DNA of 64,000 nt, taken from Candidatus Ozemobacteraceae bacterium (GTDB taxonomy: Bacteria > Muiribacteriota > Ozemobacteria > Ozemobacterales > Ozemobacteraceae). A program made the position numbers and the translations under genes. Shown piece after piece: positions 56,963 to 64,000 of the stretch; within the stretch, counting starts at the first letter, position 1; each line of letters opens with the position of its first letter. Location of the stretch: contig DAOSOK010000002.1 of assembly GCA_035373905.1 (NCBI GenBank), positions 136,050 through 200,049 of the forward strand. Reading direction: 5' to 3'. The notes under the pieces were generated by a model, which saw only the letters and a program-made list of their open reading frames with translations, did no database searches and was not told where the DNA came from.

Positions 56963-58664
56963 AGCGTTCGATTGTGTCCCGTGCCCGCATCAGCGGCACG
57001 ATCGTCCAGAGCGCGCTGCAGAAGATCAGCAGAACGAAGGAAAGGAGGATGAGGAGCCGGCTTCCCGTGCCGGCGATCGGATAATAGCGATAGAAATACA
57101 TCCTGAACATGGGGTAGGCCTCGAGCACGAGCAGGTTCATCACGTAGAGCGCGCAGCTGATCATGAAGACGAAACCGCCGAACGAGCCGGATATCTTGAG
57201 GGGGTTGTCGGCGTCGAACCGCGCGAAGACCGTGCCGAGTCCGATGGCGAGGCCCGTGATGACGATCGACATCATGAAGACGTTCAGGAAGCTGATCAGA
57301 AACAGATACGAGGTGGTGACGGCGAATATTCTGTTTGATATAAAACACAGCAGGAGGCCGAGCGCCATCATCGGCACGAGATACAGAATGAACTTGACCT
57401 GGAGGAGCCGCGACGCCGGAACGGGAGATGCCTTGACGGCCCAGAACGCCCGTCCCTCCATGCTGATCGAAGGGTAGACGAAGCGCATCGCGACGGCCGC
57501 CATGATGAAACCGATGAAGGGACCGTTGAAATAGACCATCGTATCGTTGATTTCCCCGGAATACAGCGAGGGAAGGTCTTTCAGCGGCAGAATCGTCAGG
57601 TTGTACCCGTAGACGAAGATGATCGCCGCCATCATGAAGATCTGGGAAAAGATCGCCGGATCGCGGAAGAACACCGTAATCTCCTTCTGCCCGATGACCC
57701 GGAACTCCGGCGAGGCGAACCTCAGGGGGATGATGAGCACCCGGCGCAGCCACTCGAGGCCCAGGACCTGGTTCTCGACGGCTTCGAGGGAGATCTGCCA
57801 GCTTCGCCGGTAGAACGAGCGTGCAAGGACGTGCATGATGAAGAGGCCGATTCCGAGCAGAGTCAGCAGGGGAAGCAACTGCCTGAGGCTGACGAGCGGA
57901 TCGCCCTCGAACAGGGTCCGCGTCGCGGTGTGCATCCAGGCGCTCGGCCCGATCTTCGTGAGCGGGTTCTGAAGATTGAGAATGTAGTTCGAGACGCTGC
58001 CGAAATAGCTTGGGTTGAGCAGTTTCTCCGGTTCCATGTATCGGAAGAAAAATACCATCGCCGCCAGCACCATCACCGAGAGAAACTGGAACACCTTGCG
58101 CATCTGCCTGATCGGGAACAGCGTCGCCAGCGAGAGCGCGAGAAGCCCCCCGACCAGGTTGGGCGCGAGAAGAAAGAAAAAGATATATAACGGGTAGATC
58201 AGATACGCCCAGAGGGGCGCCTGGGCGGCGGTGGCGAACGCCAGGAAGACGGGAAGGAAAAACGCCGCGGCCATCCAACTGCTTTCCCCCACCATCAGGA
58301 CGAACCGGGACCAGAAGATGCGGGCGGAGGGGATCGGCGACGACATCAACAACCGGATCTCGTCGTCGAGATAGAACGAGGAGAACGCGGCGATGACGCT
58401 GCTGAAGACGATCATGATGAACAGCGCGAGATACAGCATCTCGAGCAGTTTCGACACCAGCAGGCCGCCGATCATCGGGCCGATGACCGCCCCCAGCATC
58501 GGGGCCTTCGAAACATAGGCGAGAAATTTATATAATGCAAAATAAATAATGAACGCCGTGAAGACGCCGCCGCCGGCGAGAAGGGCGGCGAACCTGGCGC
58601 CCCGTTTCCGGACGCTCTGGACGAACGCCCGATAGGTCGGGAAAAGGAGGGAGTTCGGATTCAT
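56949..58664 (-). CDS. ABC exporter-type permease
   Basis: 571 aa with about 12-14 hydrophobic segments and few soluble regions. It matches the putative ABC exporter family (large ABC-2-like permeases): FSSFYLDDEIRLLMSSPIP (about 93-111, the coupling region), KITVF near FRDPAIFSQIFMM, and MNLLVLEAYPMFRMYFYRYY near the C-terminus. It is the partner of the ATPase at 56183-56962. The substrate is unknown. GGAGG lies upstream of ATG 58664. Confidence 0.82.
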   Translation of the reverse strand: MNPNSLLFPTYRAFVQSVRKRGARFAALLAGGGVFTAFIIYFALYKFLAYVSKAPMLGAVIGPMIGGLLVSKLLEMLYLALFIMIVFSSVIAAFSSFYLDDEIRLLMSSPIPSARIFWSRFVLMVGESSWMAAAFFLPVFLAFATAAQAPLWAYLIYPLYIFFFLLAPNLVGGLLALSLATLFPIRQMRKVFQFLSVMVLAAMVFFFRYMEPEKLLNPSYFGSVSNYILNLQNPLTKIGPSAWMHTATRTLFEGDPLVSLRQLLPLLTLLGIGLFIMHVLARSFYRRSWQISLEAVENQVLGLEWLRRVLIIPLRFASPEFRVIGQKEITVFFRDPAIFSQIFMMAAIIFVYGYNLTILPLKDLPSLYSGEINDTMVYFNGPFIGFIMAAVAMRFVYPSISMEGRAFWAVKASPVPASRLLQVKFILYLVPMMALGLLLCFISNRIFAVTTSYLFLISFLNVFMMSIVITGLAIGLGTVFARFDADNPLKISGSFGGFVFMISCALYVMNLLVLEAYPMFRMYFYRYYPIAGTGSRLLILLSFVLLIFCSALWTIVPLMRARDTIERYEPE

Positions 58665-58674
58665 CGACGACGCG

Positions 58675-59337
58675 TCACCAGGGCAGGGGGTGCCAATCGG
58701 GATCCGGCTGGGGGGGAATCGCGAACCGGAGCTCGCTAGACGTTCCCGCGGATTTCAGGAGCCCGAGCCGGAGACCGCGCTCGGCTGGGTCGTCGCCCTG
58801 CGCGGACTCTGGACAGACGAGGGCGTGAAGCGCCCGGAGGGCTTCCGGCCGGAAGGAGTCGGGCAGACAGGTGCGGCCGATGACGGCGGTGCGCGCCTGC
58901 CATCGGAGCCCGGCCGTGATCTCCCGGATCGCGCGGGCGTGGTCGAACGCCATCTTCGGAGGGTCGAAGAGCGGGAACCAGGAAGCTTCGTCGGCGTCGT
59001 CGGAGCCGCGCGGGGAGAGGTCGGCCCCCGAAACGAGCGCCCCGTAGACGAGGGTGATGCACCGCGCGCGCGGGTCGCGGCCCGGCTCGCCGCAGGCGAA
59101 CAGGGGCGCGAGAGGAATTCCGGAAATGCCCGTCTCCTCCTGCAGTTCGCGGGCCGCTCCCGTCAGGGGCGACTCGTCCATCTCGAGAAAGCCGCCCGGC
59201 AGGGCGAGACAGCCGGTGAACGGCTCGTGCCCGCGCCTGATCAGCAGGATCTCGATGCGTGTGAAAGCGAGGTCGGGGCGGAGAACGACGGCGTCGACCG
59301 TGACCGTCGGCCGTGGATACTCATACGTGAATGTCAT
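58675..59337 (-). CDS. Nudix hydrolase, NrtR/ADP-ribose pyrophosphatase-like
   Basis: 220 aa. Nudix box GGFLEMDE...AARELQEETG (about 47-69) with ALPGG upstream. The N-terminus has VDAVVLRPD and ILLIRRG, and the opening PRPTVTVDAVV resembles NUDIX enzymes near NAD metabolism. A C-terminal extension of about 70 residues (ALRALHALVCPESA) may be a second domain, but no winged helix is clear. It is 10 bases from the permease gene and 8 from the DsbA-like gene. Confidence 0.82.
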   Translation of the reverse strand: MTFTYEYPRPTVTVDAVVLRPDLAFTRIEILLIRRGHEPFTGCLALPGGFLEMDESPLTGAARELQEETGISGIPLAPLFACGEPGRDPRARCITLVYGALVSGADLSPRGSDDADEASWFPLFDPPKMAFDHARAIREITAGLRWQARTAVIGRTCLPDSFRPEALRALHALVCPESAQGDDPAERGLRLGLLKSAGTSSELRFAIPPQPDPDWHPLPW

Positions 59338-59345
59338 GGCGGTTT

Positions 59346-59927
59346 TCAGACGTCCAGTGTGATGAGAAAATTATCGATGGCTCGCTGGTCGAACAGACCG
59401 GCAAGCCGTTCGGCGCCGAACTCGAGGGTGGGAACGGTTCTGATGCGGGCGTGACCCCAGAGCAGCGAGTCTTCTTCGACTTTTTTGAGGGTTTCGGGAT
59501 CCTTCAGGGCGTTCAAAAGCGGCAGTGTGTCGATTCCGTTCAACTGAAGGTGCTCCACGAGCGCTTTTGAAGTGGAGATGTCGACGCTGTCCCGAAAAAA
59601 CACCTTGAAAACGCCCGACACGTAATCCGTCAGGCCGAATCCTTCATACAGGCTGAGCCCGCGCAGCGCAACCTGGGACGACGACGGGGACGGCGGCTTG
59701 TTGATGACGATACCGAGTTTGTGGCCGATGGCGTGAAGTTCCGACCAACGGGCATCGCTCCAGAACTCACGCCCCAGCAGCCCGGGATTTCCCGGCGGGT
59801 TGGCCCCGATACCGACCAGTTTCACCTGGAACGGCTGCTCGCGCCGTTTTCTCTCCAGCAGCTCCCAGCCGAGATAGGAATAGGGACACGTGAAATCGAA
59901 ATAGAAAGTCAGCGCATCACCCGCCAC
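59346..59927 (-). CDS. DsbA-like thioredoxin-fold protein (2-hydroxychromene-2-carboxylate isomerase/FrnE type)
   Basis: 193 aa. The active-site region FYFDFTCPYSYLGWELLER (from about 8) has the CPYS sequence in place of CxxC, as in the HCCA isomerase/FrnE branch of the DsbA superfamily. RTVPTLEF near the C-terminus carries the cis-Pro. There is no signal peptide, so it acts in the cytoplasm, possibly as a glutathione- or thiol-dependent isomerase. I chose the second GTG (59927), 7 bases after GGAGGAG; GTG 59933 is too close. Confidence 0.78.
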   Translation of the reverse strand: MAGDALTFYFDFTCPYSYLGWELLERKRREQPFQVKLVGIGANPPGNPGLLGREFWSDARWSELHAIGHKLGIVINKPPSPSSSQVALRGLSLYEGFGLTDYVSGVFKVFFRDSVDISTSKALVEHLQLNGIDTLPLLNALKDPETLKKVEEDSLLWGHARIRTVPTLEFGAERLAGLFDQRAIDNFLITLDV

Positions 59928-60046
59928 CGCCACACTCCTCCAGCCATCGGCAACACTCGGAATCGGCGACCGGAATCCCCGTTCGCCGTCATGAGTCTAT
60001 CACAGGAAAATCGAACGAAACGCACCTTTTTGGCAGGACGCGGCCA

Positions 60047-63000
60047 TCAGTTGCCGCCGCCTGCCCCGACCTCGACATGCTTCTTCGTGCCGCTGAACGC
60101 GTGAAAATACACGTCGACCGCCGTATTATACCCGTTCGTGAAGCCCCGGAAGCCCTCTTTCAGCTTCTCGTTGGCGTCCACCCCGAAGATCTTCACGCGG
60201 GGAAGCTGGTCGAACACCTTCGTCAGGTTCTCCTTGATCTTTGCGCCGTCGTCGGTATCGTCTGAATCGCCCCCGTCATCTCCGCTGCCGCCCATGTTCT
60301 CGAGCGCTTCGGCGGACTTTTCCTGTAGTTCTCCGATCTTGTCGTAGTATTCCTTCGCCTTTCCCAGATTGTCCTGGAACTCGGCCAGCGTGGCCCCGAT
60401 CTTCAGCGCGAGCGCCTTCGCCTCGGTGAAAATCTGGCCTTTCTCCTGGGTTTTGAGGGCGATGCTTCCCACCGACCAGACCGACATGTTGATCCCGATC
60501 CAGGTGCCTTTCACGAACTCGCGCGTGTCTTCACCCAGCGATGTGGTCAGCATCGAAAATTCGGCGGTCCCGCCGTGCAGGCCGTTGTCCAGCACGGACA
60601 GCGTCTCGAAAGTGACCGGATCGACCTCCAGCCATGCGAGACGCTCCTTGCCCGCGATCGTTGCCGGCTTCGACAGGAAAAACAGAATCTTTTTGTTTTC
60701 CTTCACCGCCTTGAGCAACCCGGCCGGGAATGTGCCCGCCTTCTCCAGCTGCTTGAGCAGACCGCTGCGGTCCGGCCCGACCGCGATGGCGAGAATCTCC
60801 GCGTCTTTCGGGGCGTTCCGCCACACGTCGAGATACCCCATTCTGCTTCCTTCCGGCAGAAGCTGAGACTCCAGGCTCGACTGGAAGAGGCCGTTCAGCA
60901 GGAAATACGTTTTCCGCAACTCGTCGGCACCCGCGTGAATCTCGTTGAACGGCTGGAGAAGATCGATCGACGTGGACACCTGGCCCGCTCCGTCTCGCTC
61001 CGAAACCACGACGATGCAGCGCGGCTTCCTGATGCGGCCCAGGACCAGCCCGGCCGGAACGAGGCCCGTGTCGAAGGCCGTCTGGCCGGCGATGAGTCGG
61101 TACAGGATCTGCCGGTTGTGCCATCGCACCGCGGTGAACGGTTCCGGCTGCTTCACGCCGGCATACGCGGCCTTGAACGCCTCGGACAAGGCTGACGCCG
61201 CCTTCGCGGGAAGGTCGGGGAGGTTGATCCCGAGGGTGATCAGGAACCTCTCGGGCTTCCGCTCCCCGGCCAGGTCGATCGTGTGGATGCAAGGCCGGTC
61301 GAGGCCGCCGATCTCGACCCGGATCGCCGTGATCCGCCCGACATGCTCCAGCATTTTCTCCCCGGTCATGACGCCTTCCGGTGTCGTCAGGACCGCCCCG
61401 TATGCGGTTTTCCCGCCTGCCGTGACGGGCGCGAACGCGAGATCGACCGCGTCGCGGCTCAGAGTGTCGAGTCGCAGCGAGGTCTGCAGCATGCGCAGTT
61501 CGGTCGCTTTCTTGCCGCCGCCCCCGCCCAGGGCCGACCCGGCATCGCCCGCGGCAGCGTTGACAGAGCCGTCGGACGATGGTTCGTAGACCGCCGTGAC
61601 GGTGATGACGGCCGAACGGCCGGAGGACGCGGAGCTGACCTTCGCGGCGTCCTTCGGCGGATACACGAAGCCCGAGAGCTCGGCGATGTCACGCATAAAC
61701 GGGACGACGAACGTTTTGCGGCCGTTCGCGCCGTCGTCATACGAGATGCCGATCGGCACGGATTTTTCCTTCTTCACGTCGAAGCCGAAATACTCGGACA
61801 GGGCCTGTGCGCCGGCGTCTGTGAACTCCAACGGCTCGAGGCGCGGCGACAGCCCGAGCTTCGCCAGGAGCGCCACCGCGAGGTTGGCGGTCGCGCCGAT
61901 GTCGCCGAATCCCTGCGTGACCACGCTTTCCGGGCTTGCGTCAAAGGCGGTCACCCGGTCACCGTTTGCGTTTTTCGGGATGCAGGTGATCGCCGACAAC
62001 AGATCCAGAACCTGCTGCACGTTCGTTATGTCGCCCATGGCGCGCAGTCCGAATGTGCCGATCGGCGGGACGATCGGCCCGTCGAAGCCGTCGTTCGTCT
62101 CGAGTCTGATCACGGGGGTGGAACGCCGCTTTCCGTCCAGTGTCGCGTAGGTCTGGACCGCCGCGTTGACGGCGTCATCGAGAAGGCGGGTGAATGGAAT
62201 CTCCCGGTCCGGCACGGCGACCCGATAGGCGATCAGCTCGGGAGACGCGAACGCGCCCCGGCTGACGGGAACCTGGATCTTGTCGTTGAAGGGGGACTGG
62301 AGGCTCCAGTTCGCGAGATCCGTGCCCGGATCGTCGAAGATCACGACGGCACGCCGATCCTGCCCTTCGAAGACGCCGAACCGGTTGCCGATGCCGAACA
62401 CCAGCCTGTCGTTGGCCCGCGAGGGGGGCAGAAGGTCCTTGCGGGACGCGCCGCCCCCGCCCAGCCCGATGCGGCCGGCGACGGCCTTGGGATCGGCCTT
62501 GTACGACCTGCTGACCAGGGCGAAATACTGCTGCGGAATCACCGTGCCGGCGTTCCCCGGCTTGTCGGCGAAGGTTGCGTCGAGCAGGACGCAGCCCTTG
62601 AGGATCGTCTTCGTATCGCCCGTTTCATCCGTGACGGTCACTCCGGTCGGAACCTGCGTGAGCTGGTTGATCCTGACCGTGAAGAGATCCCCGTCGAACT
62701 CGGCGATGGGGGCGGGGGCCCCGTAGGGTTTCCCGTTCGTGACGGGGATGACGGCGCTTCCGCTGGCAAGATCGAAATACAATTCCGATTGATATGGATC
62801 GAGCGCGGCGGGGATTTCGTAGGACAGCCGGATCGGGTTGTTCGATGAGGGGGCCAACAGGACGGGATCCCGGAACCCGAGCGGCATGAACCCCGTGACG
62901 TCGCTGAGGCCGGCCATCAGGTCTCCCGCGGCGGTGGGATATCGCAGCAGGATTCGCCGGGCCGGATCGATGTTCAGCAAGGCCTGCACCCGCGACTCGA

Positions 63001-64000
63001 ATGAGCCTTCGATCACCCGGAACCGCGCCCCGTGCTCCGTCTCGAATCGGTCGAGCTTCGATTCGAGCCCCGTTGCCGTCACGACGAGTTTGAACGTATC
63101 GGAAAGATCTGCCGGCCGGGCGGTCGGCAATTTTTCCAGTTCGAGCCATTTGTCCGGCAGTGCGCCCGCGATCGGCATCTGGATGTGTCCGTATTCCGTG
63201 TCGTAGAAATGAAGAGACTGCTGCGTGAATCCGTCGTTCTGCGCCGGCACCTGGAAGATCAAAGCCCCTGCCGCTGTCCCGCCCGCCGGGATCTCGATCG
63301 ACGGGTCGCCGTGCCGGGTAACGGGCGTTTCGACGAGCCATGTCGCCTTCGAAGCTGGATACAGGCCCTTCGCGCCGAGGCCGAGATAAAAGTGTTTGAA
63401 TATACTTGGAATGATATATGGCGTGTTCTTCTCGGTCCGGTTTCGGAGTTCGATCTCGAAGGCGACGAACTGGAACCCGTTTCTTCGCGCGTCGAGACCC
63501 TTCAGCCTGTCGAAATAGGCGGCCCGTTTGACCGTCATCTCCATGGCTTTGTTGCTCGTCGTTCGGCCGATCTCCGTCCGGGCGCAGATTGAGGTGCCGG
63601 TCCCCTCGAGGGGTGCGCCGCCGACGGTGTGTGCGGTGGGCGCGTCGTGCAGAAGAGCCTTCTCGCCGGTGGCGATTTCCACCGCGTCGGGCTCCATCGG
63701 CGTGCCGGCCTTCGCCGGGGGCGTGAAGGTCGCCTGGTCCTGGGCCTTGTATCGGAGCGTTTCGCCCCGGGCTGTGGTGTACGATATCTCGATCGCGATC
63801 GGGACGAGTTTCGACTCGACGGGTTTCTCGAGACGTTCCAGCAGGGCGGTCAGCTTCTTCGCGATCTCGTCCGTCGATTCGCTGATGACGTATTCGCCGT
63901 CCGTCGCCTTCGCCGCATCGGCGAACACCGTCTCTTTCGCCGGCGTCGAGATGCCCATGCCGATCCAGAGAACGAAGATCCCCTTTTCCCTGATGCGTGC
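60047..64000 (-). CDS. Very large VWA-domain protein, 5' end outside the window
   Basis: At least 1317 aa; the frame stays open to the right edge (ARIREKGIFVLWIG before Met at 63958), so that Met is internal. The visible start IFVLWIGMG...DAAKATDGEYVISEST is the end of a von Willebrand A domain. Two or more beta-rich regions follow, including a conserved-looking extracytoplasmic set (about 60-640). Around 690-720 a stretch GFGDIGATANLAVALLAKLG resembles the transglutaminase helix but with Ile where the catalytic Cys should be. The C-terminus has a Gly/Asp-rich linker (GGSGDDGGDSDDTDDG) and ends KHVEVGAGGGN. It is probably a large envelope-associated protein. The N-terminal part is needed for a firm call. 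Confidence 0.75.
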   Translation of the reverse strand, partial: ARIREKGIFVLWIGMGISTPAKETVFADAAKATDGEYVISESTDEIAKKLTALLERLEKPVESKLVPIAIEISYTTARGETLRYKAQDQATFTPPAKAGTPMEPDAVEIATGEKALLHDAPTAHTVGGAPLEGTGTSICARTEIGRTTSNKAMEMTVKRAAYFDRLKGLDARRNGFQFVAFEIELRNRTEKNTPYIIPSIFKHFYLGLGAKGLYPASKATWLVETPVTRHGDPSIEIPAGGTAAGALIFQVPAQNDGFTQQSLHFYDTEYGHIQMPIAGALPDKWLELEKLPTARPADLSDTFKLVVTATGLESKLDRFETEHGARFRVIEGSFESRVQALLNIDPARRILLRYPTAAGDLMAGLSDVTGFMPLGFRDPVLLAPSSNNPIRLSYEIPAALDPYQSELYFDLASGSAVIPVTNGKPYGAPAPIAEFDGDLFTVRINQLTQVPTGVTVTDETGDTKTILKGCVLLDATFADKPGNAGTVIPQQYFALVSRSYKADPKAVAGRIGLGGGGASRKDLLPPSRANDRLVFGIGNRFGVFEGQDRRAVVIFDDPGTDLANWSLQSPFNDKIQVPVSRGAFASPELIAYRVAVPDREIPFTRLLDDAVNAAVQTYATLDGKRRSTPVIRLETNDGFDGPIVPPIGTFGLRAMGDITNVQQVLDLLSAITCIPKNANGDRVTAFDASPESVVTQGFGDIGATANLAVALLAKLGLSPRLEPLEFTDAGAQALSEYFGFDVKKEKSVPIGISYDDGANGRKTFVVPFMRDIAELSGFVYPPKDAAKVSSASSGRSAVITVTAVYEPSSDGSVNAAAGDAGSALGGGGGKKATELRMLQTSLRLDTLSRDAVDLAFAPVTAGGKTAYGAVLTTPEGVMTGEKMLEHVGRITAIRVEIGGLDRPCIHTIDLAGERKPERFLITLGINLPDLPAKAASALSEAFKAAYAGVKQPEPFTAVRWHNRQILYRLIAGQTAFDTGLVPAGLVLGRIRKPRCIVVVSERDGAGQVSTSIDLLQPFNEIHAGADELRKTYFLLNGLFQSSLESQLLPEGSRMGYLDVWRNAPKDAEILAIAVGPDRSGLLKQLEKAGTFPAGLLKAVKENKKILFFLSKPATIAGKERLAWLEVDPVTFETLSVLDNGLHGGTAEFSMLTTSLGEDTREFVKGTWIGINMSVWSVGSIALKTQEKGQIFTEAKALALKIGATLAEFQDNLGKAKEYYDKIGELQEKSAEALENMGGSGDDGGDSDDTDDGAKIKENLTKVFDQLPRVKIFGVDANEKLKEGFRGFTNGYNTAVDVYFHAFSGTKKHVEVGAGGGN

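Overview
The window is GC-rich, gene-dense bacterial DNA with tightly packed, often overlapping genes. A FadL-type outer-membrane barrel, a second likely barrel protein and a lipoprotein point to a diderm (Gram-negative) bacterium. Flp/type IVb pilins, minor pseudopilins, a polyhydroxyalkanoate (PHA) locus, the MEP isoprenoid pathway and many TPR proteins fit a free-living, storage-forming environmental bacterium. My best guess is a delta-proteobacterium-like lineage or Candidatus Riflebacteria (Ozemobacteria); this is a low-confidence inference with no marker gene to confirm it. I saw no rRNA, tRNA, CRISPR array, prophage or intact insertion sequence.

Layout. 0-4 kb: an SH3-domain membrane protein, three Flp-type pilins each preceded by a sigma-54 promoter (two pilins are a near-identical tandem duplication), and a cyclase-like gene paired with a Tat-exported DUF362 gene. 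4-12.3 kb: FnIII/beta-helix lipoprotein, a giant TPR protein, Nudix, CheR, a zinc-ribbon protein and a polytopic membrane protein. 12.3-17.5 kb: a possible small gene or structured RNA, then a NamZ-pilV-pilW-pilX-like operon. 17.5-21.1 kb: Memo-family protein, small membrane protein, TPR/barrel protein, exported repeat protein. 21.6-30 kb: one collinear block accB-accC-xseA-xseB-ispA-ispD-ispE-dxr-ispF. 30-35.4 kb: LysM protein, SNF2 ATPase with a coiled-coil partner, nitroreductase. 35.5-42.4 kb: fadL-like gene and the PHA locus (two phaC, two short PhaE-like subunits, three phasins, phaR) with predicted PhaR operators. 42.5-49.4 kb: Tat-leader AmmeMemoRadiSam radical SAM enzyme with a flavin/Fe-S membrane partner, HEAT-TPR protein, SUMF1-like protein, endonuclease IV. 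49.4-53.8 kb: two copies of a small palindromic mobile element, ackA-hbd, and an exported protein-arginine deiminase. 53.8-64 kb: sigma-70 factor with duplicated cysteine modules, EamA and ABC transporters, Nudix, DsbA-like protein, and a very large VWA protein cut by the window edge.

Most notable. (1) The BCCP homologue next to accC has serine where the biotinylated lysine should be. (2) A secreted protein keeps all four catalytic residues of animal protein-arginine deiminases. (3) A sigma-70 factor carries two identically spaced seven-cysteine modules at its N-terminus. (4) A GCAATGCA palindrome lies in or beside three predicted promoters of the PHA locus, including that of phaR. (5) A REP-doublet element with 17-bp terminal inverted repeats occurs twice, with a degenerate third copy.
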